Assembly (NCBI RefSeq): GCF_002811925.1 | Contig: NZ_NPDS01000004.1 | Location: 1-64,000 of the forward strand | Length of the DNA stretch: 64,000 bases | Origin: Leptospira barantonii | GTDB taxonomy: Bacteria > Spirochaetota > Leptospiria > Leptospirales > Leptospiraceae | Direction: 5' to 3' | Shown: positions 49,623 through 62,477 of the stretch, piece after piece | Layout: every line of letters starts with the position of its first letter | Position numbering within the stretch: the stretch's first letter is position 1 | Notes under the pieces: model-generated | Database searches by the model: none | Told to the model about the DNA's origin: nothing | Seen by the model: the letters and a program-made list of their open reading frames with translations, nothing else | Translations under genes and position numbers: made by a program

Positions 49623-51443
49623 TTATTCCACGCTTCGAACGTCGTCCTTATCCAAGATCTTATTTCGAATCGGTTTTACTTTCGGGAAAGAATCCTCCAA
49701 GATCGGATTCTCGATAGAAAGATTGCGGGACGCGACCGAATCGTCGGGAAGAAGATCGATATTCAAGGAACGAGAAGCTCCGCCGGAAGGTTTTGTAAAA
49801 CCGATCAGAACGTCCCCGCCTTTTACGATCGAATGCGATGGAGAATTCAAAACTGCGAATATAATGTGTTTTGCATGTGTAAGACCCGCTCTAACTCTCG
49901 GATACGAAAGCGGTTCCATCGGAATCCATCCGAAGGAAGGATGCCAAACCTCCGCGATCTTATGATTCAATTCCGGTTTTGGGCTGACCGGGAGCCAATT
50001 CCAAGCGAGCCTTGCGGGAATCCCCGCGCTTCGAAGTAATGCGATCTGCGCGTAGCTGTGTTCCGTACAAGAACCGTGACCGTTCTGTAAAACGACCGGA
50101 GCCGGATCGAATCTCCCGTCCTGTTTATATACCAAGTTCTTGGTGATATGTTTGTAAACCGCTTGGATATAACCTTCGACGTTATTCGAATCCGCTTTGA
50201 GTTGATCCCGAACGGAAACGATACCCGGATCTTCGATTTTATAAACGGGTTTGTCCTCCAAAAATTGTTTCCATTCTTTGGAAACTTTCCAGTCGTCCCA
50301 GGACGTTTTGAAATCCGAAAGTCCCGAATCCAAGTTGAAACGTGTGAGTTTTGCGGAATATACGACCTCGGTCCAAGATTGACCCGCGGAAAGAGCAGGA
50401 ACTTTTACGATCAAGGTTCTGTTGTTCTGAGCGTCCTCTTGGAATATTCCGTTTTTTGAAAATACTTCTTCGCTGAGAATTTGATACGCCGTTTCTTTGG
50501 GCGGAATCACGATCGCGATTTCCGTTTCCGGAGAATCCTTTTCCTTTGCGGCGATCGAAGCGGTATAAACGATCTTGTCGATTTTGGGAGAAAAACGATA
50601 ACTCAGATTTCCCTTGAGGATCTGATTCTCCTTTGAAACCGAATACAGTTGGTCTCCGATCCGTATCATATTTTTATAATACGATTTTTCAGGATCCATC
50701 AAAACGAACCCGATCGGGTTCGAACGACTTTGGCCACCCGTCTTACACGCGAGTTTCGGAGCCGACTTGGAATCGATACGAACCGAAAGATGATCCTTGA
50801 TCGAATTTAAAATCGGATTGTAAGAATGGAGATTGAATTCTCCTTCGGAATACCAAAGAAAAACTTCCTTATCCGAACATACATAGGCGTTCGAAACATT
50901 CGAAACGGGAAGTTCCTTGTTTTCGATTTCGGAGCCGGAATCTTTATCATAAAAAGAGAATGTGTTTCCTTGGATCGAAAAAAGTTTTCCCTGAACGATT
51001 CCGATCGAAGTCCAGCCGCTGTTCGTCTGCACAAAAGGAATTCTTTTTTTGATTTCAAGCGTAGAGGGTGCGATCACCGCGATTTCTTTCTTAAGTCTTG
51101 CATAGACGAGTTCGTTCTCGCGATCCCATGCCAAACCGCGCACCGGTTCTCCCAAATCGATTCGTTTTGCTTCTCCGTTTTTTAGATTTCTAAAAAGAAT
51201 ACCGTGGCTTTCCTTATCGTTCGCACCCGGAAGAATTGCAGGCCATAAAACCCAATTCCCCGCGATCAATGCGCCTTGAAAACTGCGGACCTTTTCATCC
51301 GCGTTCGGCGGAACCAACCCAGAATAATCGTCTTGTTCCACCACCTCCCAGTCTAACCGCGGATAGGCGGAGTCTGCGAAAAGGGAACCAAGAGCAAAGA
51401 CGAAAAGGGTAAACGCAAGTGAAAATCGAATTCGTGAAAACAT
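49623..51443 (-). CDS. Exported transglutaminase-like protein
   Basis: A 606-residue protein with a signal peptide (1-24, ending SLFADSA). The first 350 residues are beta-rich, with propeller-like WD-type strands, and the C-terminal half holds a transglutaminase-like cysteine-protease fold. Its triad is Cys459 in GHGSCTEHS, His494 in LNHKIAEVW and a third acidic residue, probably Glu510 in MEPLSYP where Asp is more usual. Such domains often cut or cross-link peptides in the periplasm. An unrelated caspase-like gene follows on the same strand. Confidence 0.85.
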   Translation of the reverse strand: MFSRIRFSLAFTLFVFALGSLFADSAYPRLDWEVVEQDDYSGLVPPNADEKVRSFQGALIAGNWVLWPAILPGANDKESHGILFRNLKNGEAKRIDLGEPVRGLAWDRENELVYARLKKEIAVIAPSTLEIKKRIPFVQTNSGWTSIGIVQGKLFSIQGNTFSFYDKDSGSEIENKELPVSNVSNAYVCSDKEVFLWYSEGEFNLHSYNPILNSIKDHLSVRIDSKSAPKLACKTGGQSRSNPIGFVLMDPEKSYYKNMIRIGDQLYSVSKENQILKGNLSYRFSPKIDKIVYTASIAAKEKDSPETEIAIVIPPKETAYQILSEEVFSKNGIFQEDAQNNRTLIVKVPALSAGQSWTEVVYSAKLTRFNLDSGLSDFKTSWDDWKVSKEWKQFLEDKPVYKIEDPGIVSVRDQLKADSNNVEGYIQAVYKHITKNLVYKQDGRFDPAPVVLQNGHGSCTEHSYAQIALLRSAGIPARLAWNWLPVSPKPELNHKIAEVWHPSFGWIPMEPLSYPRVRAGLTHAKHIIFAVLNSPSHSIVKGGDVLIGFTKPSGGASRSLNIDLLPDDSVASRNLSIENPILEDSFPKVKPIRNKILDKDDVRSVE

Positions 51444-51497
51444 GCGAGAATTTGACGCAAGCGACGCCGGAAATCCAGCGGTTTATTGGTTTATTAA

Positions 51498-52451
<954 letters not shown>

Positions 52452-52474
52452 TTCCGAAACGAATGTGCGTTACG

Positions 52475-54487
<2,013 letters not shown>

Positions 54488-54515
54488 GAATTCTGTCCCG
54501 ATTCGAGGTTCTCAT

Positions 54516-54559
<44 letters not shown>

Positions 54560-54596
54560 CCTTGCTCTGATTTCCGCAAAAACCCTACGGGCCCCC

Positions 54597-55933
54597 ATGG
54601 ACTTAGAAAGAAGCAATAAAGCCAACCCAATCTTCCTTTTCCTATCTGCGATCGGTCTCGCAGTCGTTCTTTCCGTGCTCTATAACTGGTTCGGAGAACC
54701 GTTGAATCCGGAAGCGATGAGAATGCTCGCAAACCTCCGGTCCTTGACCGAAGAAGGCAAGTTTTTCTCGGACGAAGCTCCGCTTCCGTTTTTGGTCCTG
54801 GATTTTTGGAAATCGATCACCGGACTCAATTATACAACAGCTCTCTTTTCGCTTTCCGCGTTTATTTTTTCTCTTAGCATTCATTTGATTGGGCTGACCT
54901 TACAAAGGGAGAAGTGGAAACCGAATCACTATCTTTTATGTTATCTTTCCGCGATCACGCCGCTTACGTATTCCATACCTCTGGTTTTTTATCCGGAATT
55001 GTTCGGTTTGTTTTTTCTTTTGATTCTTTTTCTCGCGTTTAGAATGGAGACGTTGGGCGACATATTCCTGCTCGTCGTTTGTATCTTAGGAAGTTTCTTT
55101 TCTCACTTCACCGTGTTCTTGGTAGGTCTTACGATTTTCGTAACGAAGGCGGGAACGGTAGGAATCCGGGAAAGAAAAAAGAACCAATCCGTTTTCTTTA
55201 AACGAAGGAACATTCCACAACTCGTTCTGCTCGTTTATATGGGAGTGTTTCTGACCCTTCTTACAATTTTAGTCACGACGAATTTTTATGGGGAGAATTC
55301 CTTCGAAACTTTTTATAAACTTCTTTGGAGTTACGTCGCCAACTTCGGGCCTTTGTTCTTAATTCTTTACATAGGAAATTTTCTTTTGAGATCCGAAAAG
55401 GAACTCAATACGATTTCCGCGAGCGCGGCTCTGATCGTCATTCTTCTTGTGTCCGCTTATTTTTCCGTTAAACCGACATCGGGAATCAACGCCGTAAAAC
55501 TTTCCGCGTTTACGAAGGATCTCGTAAACTTAAAAAGTAGGGAAGTGATTCAAACGGACGAAAAAATCTACGCGAGTCCCGCGGTTTCGTCTTACGTGTA
55601 TTTTCATTCCAAACAAAGATTGTTTCCGGTTCAGCCGAAGGAATGGAAAAATCGAGATTATCTTTTTCTGGAAGAGGTCTGGCTCGCGGACAAACGGGAA
55701 ATGTTGAAACGTTATAAGTTTAAGAATCCTCAGTTCGTGTTTTTATCGGGAGAACAGATTTTGATCACCGGATTTTTGACGAAAGTGATTTCCGGAGAAA
55801 AGGAAAACACTCAGATCAAGATCCAAGTGGAAAAAGCGAAGTCTCAACTTCCTTCCGGTAACGGTGAAAAAAGATTAAATCGTTTTCTTACGGGGATTTT
55901 TTCCTCTTCTTCTTTAAGTCCGGAACTGATTCC

Positions 55934-55937
<4 letters not shown>
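54597..55937 (+). CDS. Polytopic membrane protein
   Basis: A 446-residue protein with about eight hydrophobic segments in the first 300 residues, starting near 14-30, and a soluble C-terminal region. The early acidic loop and multi-pass architecture resemble GT-C type glycosyltransferases of the dolichyl-phosphate-mannose-mannosyltransferase kind, but no diagnostic DD or DE motif is certain. No ribosome site is evident. The methyltransferase gene downstream overlaps by four bases, so the two are coupled. Confidence 0.75.
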
Positions 55938-56650
<713 letters not shown>

Positions 56651-56659
56651 GGATGTATG

Positions 56660-57583
56660 TTATCTCCTCGCTCCATTCCTCACCGTGGTAGAGTAGTGGA
56701 CTTCATCAAATTTCTTAGAATTTTCCCCAATTTCACTATTCCCCAGAGCTTCGAGTCCGATTACATTCGCATTCTTCAGAAAACTGAATTCATCTAAATA
56801 CAACTGACTGAACTCAGGACGAATGTATCCGTAAGCGGAGAAAGCTGCTTTGACTAAACGATGATTTCCTTCAGCGACCTGATTGTGAACTCCATCCCTG
56901 CTCCATCTGTTCTTCGCTAACCTGTATCGATTGTCTTTTGATTTCGCACTGTGATTTACGGATCGATGGTTCTTGTAGACACCAAAGAGCCAAGGATAGC
57001 CTTCATCCGTAAAGAGTGGAGTAGAGAATGGTAACTGTTTAACTAACAGAGGTCCGATTGTATCGGCTTTTGTATCTGAGATTGATGTAAAGAAAGCAGG
57101 ACCGTTCTTAATCGCGATGGAATGGAATAACGTTCCAACCTGTTTCCCTCCTAATTTCTCAGAGAGATAGATGGAGGCTGTTAATCCAGTCTTTCTGTAA
57201 CGAGCTCTTCCTTTATTCGCTCTTTGACTCGCACTGTATAAAACCGCTGAATCAGCACATACATAGGGTTTCTTAGCCATTCTGCGAGTGAGGGAGGTAT
57301 CAGAGTTTGGATCTAACTTAAACTCTTTGAACTGAGTTTCTAAAACTTTAAAAGTGAGCTCTTTGTAGATCGGTAAGAGATCGGAGCAGAGTAATTGGAA
57401 CCTTCTCTTTAACAGCGATGCGGCCTTGTAGCTGATTCTTAACTTTCTTGCAATCTCCGAAGAAGTCAGCACTTTAGGGTATTGAATCAGTGATTCATGA
57501 AATACGAATCCGAACATCCACAGCGGAAGTTTAAAGTGATTCAGGGGAGTATAACTCAGCCTTGAACACTGATACCTACGATC
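56660..57583 (-). pseudogene. IS1595-family transposase, catalytic part
   Basis: On the minus strand this frame covers about 300 codons. It has the ISXO2/IS1595 hallmark order: a helix-turn-helix ([21 protein letters not shown]), the first catalytic Asp (probably in YVCADSAVL), the TDEGYPW block with the second Asp, VNHSAKS, and [21 protein letters not shown] followed by [11 protein letters not shown]. No proper start is present: the first in-frame ATG is at 57517 but the conserved sequence continues upstream to 57583, where a stop in this frame occurs. It must once have joined the zinc-ribbon part by a one-base shift. Confidence 0.8.
56661..56684 (+). repeat. Left inverted repeat of the insertion element
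   Basis: Its 18-base core CTCGCTCCATTCCTCACC (56667-56684) is exact to the right copy on the other strand. It includes the last codons of the transposase. Confidence 0.75.
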
Positions 57584-58020
57584 TCACAGCGAATTACATC
57601 GGGTCGAGTGGAGATCTCTTTTGTAAGGATCTGATCACAGTGAGGGCAGTGTTTGGGATAAAATTCATTGAGGATTTTTTTTGTGATCTTGGTATAGAAA
57701 GGGATGTTGAAAGGTGAGTTCTCATTTGAGGTAGAGTAGCGAGAATGGGAATTCTTAAGAGATTTACGAGTTCGGCTACTCCATCTGGGATAAAGGGAGT
57801 TAGTAGTGATGGAAGCAGAGTTAAGCGGGGTGAAAAAGGATGTTTGGTGAGGAATGGAGCGAGGGGATATGCCTAAGTCCGACCAAAACACGTTAGTCCC
57901 TGTGGTTTCTACGGGAAGGTTAGAAAACTTGGGGATCGAAACTGTTTTTTGATTTAAAGTGAGGGTCACTGCTGGTTTCCGGAGGGTTCTTTTGTATACA
58001 CAGAAAGGGGGAGTTGTCAA
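57556..58020 (-). pseudogene. IS1595-family transposase, N-terminal zinc-ribbon part
   Basis: A frame of 154 codons that ends with TGA at 57556-57558. Its last 30 residues read [13 protein letters not shown] and VIRCEIVG, the first zinc knuckle of the transposase-type zinc ribbon; the second knuckle (YQCSRL) is found in the other frame just downstream. The frames overlap between 57556 and 57583, so the break lies there. No slippery heptamer is seen, making a true indel more likely than programmed shifting. The first 50 residues lie outside the inverted repeat and may not be native. Confidence 0.7.
57846..57869 (-). repeat. Right inverted repeat of the insertion element
   Basis: Reverse complement of the left repeat, with one mismatch in 24. 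The reading frame of the zinc-ribbon part continues across it to 58020, so that stretch may be fortuitous. Confidence 0.7.
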
Positions 58021-58169
58021 GGAGATTTCTGCTGAAAAGCAGTGAGTATATTACGGAATTATAGTAGAGTTGGGGCGAACGGTGCAGTTGAAAAAATTCT
58101 TTGTCTGGAAATGGGGGAATAACGTATAGTATTGTTAGAGCGACAAGTTACGAAAACATTGGAGAAATA
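57870..58169. other. Spacer between the element and the accessory run
   Basis: The left half holds only the 5' extension of the zinc-ribbon frame. In the right half I see no gene. GGAG near 58160 is the ribosome site of the next gene. A TATAGT at 58126-58131 may be a -10 box. Confidence 0.4.
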
Positions 58170-59051
58170 ATGAAGAAACTCGTTTTACTACTTATTCTAT
58201 TGATATCGATTGATCTCTTTTCCGAGGACCTGATTTCGTTTTCACGTTTTCGACAAGTAGTTCCTTTAGAAAATTCTTCCGACTCAGATTTCAATACTGA
58301 TACACGGTTGCCTAAATTTGATGTATTGGTTAAAGCAGTAGGTCCAATCATTGAAATTCCTAACAATGAGAAATGGGTTATTGATTCGTATGGTAACTCA
58401 CGAATCGAAAAATATAAATTCAGTGACTACAAATACGAGATATCACTTCAAAACCGCAAAGAAACGCAAAAAATTTGGATTACTCAATCTCAATTTACCG
58501 AACTGCAAAACGAAATAAATACTAATGTTCAATTTAAAGCGACTATATTCTTTTATGGAGCATTCAAAAATAAAAAGCGGGTGTTTTTTCTTGGATCTCT
58601 AAAGAAATCTAATGCACCATTGGATCAAAGTGCATGTTTTTCTGATTCTTTGATGGGGATAAAGCTCGGATCAGACTATAAGGAAACCATTGATTCTATT
58701 GAAGATAAATATGGTCCCGTCTATGATAATATGAAGCATAGGAATCAAAATGCGAAGGTTTATATAATAGACAAAGAAACAAAGACGGTCCTGTACGTTT
58801 ATGATGGGGGAGAAGAAGAAAGGGATAAAGTTTATTCGCTTCAGTTGAGTAGTTACGGAAATTCGAACCAAGAACTTTTCAAGTCAGTTGTCTTCGGTGA
58901 CAGTATTCAATCGGCGTCAAAAAAATTAAATGTTAAGTTGAAAGAACGTAAGCAGTCTGCAGAAACAGATTTGCTATATTCTGACGTTTCACAATGTTCA
59001 TTTGAGACAAAGAATAAAAAGATATTCTCCGTGTTTATTACGGAGGAATAA
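58170..59051 (+). CDS. Exported hypothetical protein
   Basis: A 293-residue protein from ATG 58170 (GGAG upstream) with a signal peptide (1-18, ending DLFSEDL). The C-terminal half shows two stretches of the form GxxLGSDYKETIDSIEDKYG and VVFGDSIQSASKKL, which resemble the G-x-t-x-eV-x-x-lG repeat of BamE/SmpA-like proteins. The resemblance is weak. It is AT-rich relative to the core genes and is the first of a run of seven co-directional exported-protein genes. Confidence 0.72.
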   Translation: MKKLVLLLILLISIDLFSEDLISFSRFRQVVPLENSSDSDFNTDTRLPKFDVLVKAVGPIIEIPNNEKWVIDSYGNSRIEKYKFSDYKYEISLQNRKETQKIWITQSQFTELQNEINTNVQFKATIFFYGAFKNKKRVFFLGSLKKSNAPLDQSACFSDSLMGIKLGSDYKETIDSIEDKYGPVYDNMKHRNQNAKVYIIDKETKTVLYVYDGGEEERDKVYSLQLSSYGNSNQELFKSVVFGDSIQSASKKLNVKLKERKQSAETDLLYSDVSQCSFETKNKKIFSVFITEE

Positions 59052-59140
59052 GGTTTAGTAAATGACCACGTGTGTCGTATAATTTCTTCTTGCGAGTAGA
59101 CTGTTTCTTTAGGTTAATTAGTAAACATAAGAGATGTTAA

Positions 59141-59854
59141 ATGAGATTAATAATTGTTGTAATTTTTATAGGGCTTTATGTTAGGCCAAGTTTTGGAGAA
59201 TCAATCAATGGGAATTTTTTTAATAATAAAAGCTATATCTTGATCTCGAATGACAGTAAAATTGATCTCTATCGAGAACCTAACTACGACACTAAAATTA
59301 CTTCTGCAAAAATTACGAAAAAAATCCATAAAATAAATAGATATTTCGTTCCTATAATACCAAATGAGAAATACACACCTACAGAGCTTTGTTGGTTTCA
59401 GATCCTTAATAAAGGAACTCTTGTTTGGATCGAAGGGAAGCATGTTTTTGGTAGTGATTTAAAATTGATAACGACAAAAGAGGCTTATTCCTTAATTGAA
59501 AATATTTGGATTGAAGCTGGTTATGAAGCACCTCCTAAGGATGAACAATTAAAAATTCCGTTTATGAAATTTTCTGTTACAAATAACTTAATTAAGTTTT
59601 ATAACTACGACCCAGATGATTATGAGACCTTTTCAATGGAAGATATGAAATTAGAATGTGAGGGAAATGTTTGCTACTTAGGTAACCTTGATGCTGATTG
59701 GATAAAAGGAAGCTTAGTTATAGGCTTTATAAACCCAACTGAAATTGTAATTATGGGCACACCTTTAATTAAAGATATTAGTCATGAAACTGGCAAAGAA
59801 GTAATGAGGGGTGTTTCATGGAAAGGTAAGATCTATTATTTATATAAACCTTAA
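59141..59854 (+). CDS. Exported protein with SH3b-like domain
   Basis: A 237-residue protein with a signal peptide (1-19). Residues 30-105 resemble a bacterial SH3 domain: IDLYREPNYDTKI followed by CWFQILNKGTLVWIEGKHVFG, matching the usual LxVRxxPxxxSxV and WYKVxxxGxxGWVxxxYL. Such domains bind peptidoglycan or cell-wall-associated ligands. The second half is of unknown type. It is AT-rich. The neighbouring gene at 60738 has a similar domain, suggesting a shared theme. Confidence 0.7.
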   Translation: MRLIIVVIFIGLYVRPSFGESINGNFFNNKSYILISNDSKIDLYREPNYDTKITSAKITKKIHKINRYFVPIIPNEKYTPTELCWFQILNKGTLVWIEGKHVFGSDLKLITTKEAYSLIENIWIEAGYEAPPKDEQLKIPFMKFSVTNNLIKFYNYDPDDYETFSMEDMKLECEGNVCYLGNLDADWIKGSLVIGFINPTEIVIMGTPLIKDISHETGKEVMRGVSWKGKIYYLYKP

Positions 59855-60025
59855 TAGTTGCTTTGCCATGACTAAGTAATTATTAATTTCGAAGGAATAG
59901 ATGTCTTATGCGTGTTGTAGTGAATAATCACTCTGGCGATCGGATAAAAATTAGTGATTTTGCTCTGCTTGTGGCCTCGGTTTTCAAACGTTATTCGTTT
60001 TTCAAGTATCAGGTAAGAAATAATA

Positions 60026-60607
60026 ATGAGAGTATTAGTAGGATTAAGTCTATATATAATTATTTTGGTATTAGGTTTAATTGAGTTAAATGCAAAAGGC
60101 AACGAATATCCCGAATTTCAGTCGGCTCTCGAATCAATTTCCGTTAAATTCAAAAATAAATCCTCATACAAACCAGTAAGTCGAATAAACCAAGAAGACG
60201 TTGCTTATCAGCACGCTTTTCGCAAAGAAGGTTATGACGGCGAGATAAGGATTTCCTTATTTCCTAATTCAATAACATATTCGGATGAAAAGCAAAACGA
60301 GTATTTATTTCGCACTTCGACAGAGGTTGTGATGTTGAACATTAGTCAGCCGAAAGATGGAGAATTGATAGGAAGATTTAGCATGTTTCCGCCTGAAGGA
60401 GTTAGGCCCGAATATGGAGCGGATTATGGTATGTCAGGTTTAATCGAAGGGAATTCAGACTTCTCAAAAGGTTACAAATATGTGCATGTAATTGGACTCT
60501 GGAAAAAAGGTGTAGGTTTTGCATACATATTCATCTTATTTAATGATCTTCAAAAATCGATTCCATTTCCGATGGATTTATTTTACTGTATTGCTTTTCA
60601 GAATTGA
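60026..60607 (+). CDS. Exported hypothetical protein
   Basis: A 193-residue protein with an N-terminal hydrophobic signal (1-22). The rest is a mixed alpha/beta region rich in Tyr, Phe and Glu with no cysteine pairs and no recognised family. The preceding 171-base spacer (59855-60025) holds no gene I can support. It is AT-rich like its neighbours. Confidence 0.65.
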   Translation: MRVLVGLSLYIIILVLGLIELNAKGNEYPEFQSALESISVKFKNKSSYKPVSRINQEDVAYQHAFRKEGYDGEIRISLFPNSITYSDEKQNEYLFRTSTEVVMLNISQPKDGELIGRFSMFPPEGVRPEYGADYGMSGLIEGNSDFSKGYKYVHVIGLWKKGVGFAYIFILFNDLQKSIPFPMDLFYCIAFQN

Positions 60608-60737
60608 AGCAGGAAAGATTGGCACACCTTGCCCGGGTAAGGATTTTAATTATCCTTGTAGCAAGGAATCTACTGAAGAATAGAGAATGCAATGGCCGCT
60701 TCGTCCTATGCATGAGATAATAATATAGGAATTAAAA

Positions 60738-61517
60738 ATGAACTACAGGAAAACTATAAACTACGCTTTCATATTTATTTTTTCGTTAAATTGTAAAATC
60801 CCAATGGAGGAGCAAGGATACGTAATTGCACCTAATGGATTATATTTAAGAGTGAATTCTAATACTAATTCTGATAAACTAATGCTTATTCCGAAAGACG
60901 AGTTCTTTACGATTCTTGCTAAAAGTGATATTTCTGAAACAATAGAAAATACGAAAGCCCCATGGTGGAAAATTAAATATTTAAATCAGACTGGATGGAT
61001 ATTTAGTGGCTTTGCTAAAATTCTTGATCAAAGTTTTTATGACAAACGCAACTCATTATATAAAGGTGATCCCTTTATTAAAGAGGAATTCTATAATGAG
61101 TTACGATCTTATTTCAATAAGACTGGGAAGAATCATTGCCAATTAAATTTTATTTCGGAAGATTTCTTGAGTGGGGACGGGGACGATGTTTTTTACGAAG
61201 TTTACTCAATTGAAATCAATACTATCATAGATACAATCGCTATATTGAGTAAATATAGTAGTTTTAGCGTAAGAGTTACGGATATAAAAAGAAACTCTGA
61301 AGAAATTCAAATTTATTTCTCGAGCGATAGCTATGTAAATAGAGATGGAACTTCCGTGATGAAATGGTTTCTGAATAGCAAAAGAAAAGAATTTAATTGG
61401 GGCAAAAAGAAAACCGGTTCTAATAACTGGGATGATTTTAATTATAGGGCGTATGAGGAAAAAAATTACGTTTGTAATTCACATTTGAAGTCTTGGCTAT
61501 ACCCATTTCTTAAATAA
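60738..61517 (+). CDS. Lipoprotein with SH3b-like domain
   Basis: A 259-residue predicted lipoprotein: the signal peptide ends at FSLNC with Cys19. Residues 27-95 form a bacterial SH3 domain: APNGLYLRVNSNTNSDKLMLI and WWKIKYLNQTGWIFSGFAKIL. The C-terminal part (about 120-259) is unlike known families, with FISEDFLSGDGDDVFYEVYSI suggesting an enclosed domain. AGGAA lies before the ATG. A peptidoglycan-related role is plausible. Confidence 0.75.
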   Translation: MNYRKTINYAFIFIFSLNCKIPMEEQGYVIAPNGLYLRVNSNTNSDKLMLIPKDEFFTILAKSDISETIENTKAPWWKIKYLNQTGWIFSGFAKILDQSFYDKRNSLYKGDPFIKEEFYNELRSYFNKTGKNHCQLNFISEDFLSGDGDDVFYEVYSIEINTIIDTIAILSKYSSFSVRVTDIKRNSEEIQIYFSSDSYVNRDGTSVMKWFLNSKRKEFNWGKKKTGSNNWDDFNYRAYEEKNYVCNSHLKSWLYPFLK

Positions 61518-61588
61518 ATTCTTGCTACGCCGCATCCGGGTGTGTCTCGATGTCGTATTTTCTTCAAGCTAACATTTAATAGGTGAAA

Positions 61589-62425
61589 ATGAAAAAGTAT
61601 TTAATCTTAATGCTATTGTTGTTTGTTCAGGCAGGGCGAATAAATAGCTCTGATGACAACTATTCTGTAGAATTAGACGGGCTTTGGAAACTTAATATAG
61701 AATCAGAGAATAGCTATAAGGATAAAAATTATTCACCGCTTTATCTTCGGTTTCTAACAAATAAGAATAATACCAAGTATGCTCTAATTCTAAACTCGGC
61801 TTATGCGGACTTTATTGCGACCGATCTAAGTGTAAACTGTGGTGAATTATATATATGCACAATTAAGAATTCGAAGAATTCAGAGCTTCTAAGATTCTAC
61901 GTTAGAAATCCAAAAACAATAGAAATAAAATACAGCTTATCCGATGGAGAAAATTCTCTGATCGAATTAGGTTCGCAGTTTGTCAGAATGGACGATAAGA
62001 TTCGAGAGTTATACGGAAGTGTCGTTCCGATTACTAAAGATACAACCGGATCCATCTATACAAGAGGATTGAGAATGAAAGTTGAAAAAAGTCCGGATAT
62101 ACCGACTGTAAGCGACGGAGTGATCGCTTTCCTTGATAAAAATCCGAAAGGATATGGCGGTATAGTAATGGTGGATCATGGAGGCGGAGTAAAATCAATT
62201 TACGGTCCTCTTGATTCTATTGAAGTAGAAGAGGGTGATAAGGTCTCTAAAGGTCAAGTTCTTGGAAAAGTAGGAACATCGGTAAAATGGCCTATTTCTA
62301 ATGCTAAAGTTTTATACTATATTATTTTTTCAAATTCGAAGTATAATCACCCGTTCGATCCAACGGCTCAACTTGAAGATCCGCTAAAATTCGATTGGCG
62401 GAAAGTTGAGCAAAAAAAGAAATGA
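61589..62425 (+). CDS. Exported protein with degenerate LytM (M23) domain
   Basis: A 278-residue protein with a signal peptide (1-18 or so). The last 110 residues match the M23 peptidase (LytM) fold: VSDGVIAFLDKNPKGYGGIVMVDHGGGVKSIYGPL and VEEGDKVSKGQVLGKVGTS. The zinc-ligand histidine of the usual HLHFEV segment is replaced by YYIIF, so the enzyme is probably inactive, as in the EnvC and NlpD activators of amidases. Start ATG 61589 is preceded by AGGTG; GTG 61583 is two codons earlier. Confidence 0.78.
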   Translation: MKKYLILMLLLFVQAGRINSSDDNYSVELDGLWKLNIESENSYKDKNYSPLYLRFLTNKNNTKYALILNSAYADFIATDLSVNCGELYICTIKNSKNSELLRFYVRNPKTIEIKYSLSDGENSLIELGSQFVRMDDKIRELYGSVVPITKDTTGSIYTRGLRMKVEKSPDIPTVSDGVIAFLDKNPKGYGGIVMVDHGGGVKSIYGPLDSIEVEEGDKVSKGQVLGKVGTSVKWPISNAKVLYYIIFSNSKYNHPFDPTAQLEDPLKFDWRKVEQKKK

Positions 62426-62477
62426 TGACGATGCTTGATAGGACTTCATTTCGTTAGGCGCTTTTTTAAAGGGAAAT

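Larger units (their letters stand above)
56661..57869. mobile_element. IS1595/ISXO2-like insertion element, probably inactive
   Basis: About 1.2 kb bounded by inverted repeats of 24 bp with one mismatch (56661-56684 and 57846-57869) that read inward from both ends. It contains a transposase-like reading frame broken by a frameshift (see the two pseudogene entries). I see no convincing 8-bp target duplication at the flanks (left flank ATGTATGT, right flank TGCCTAAG), so it is either old or its true ends lie a few bases away. It separates core genes from the AT-rich accessory run. Confidence 0.7.

Noticed and set aside
57556..57583. Programmed frameshift in the transposase
   Set aside because: No slippery heptamer such as A-AAA-AAG is seen at the junction, so an indel is more likely.
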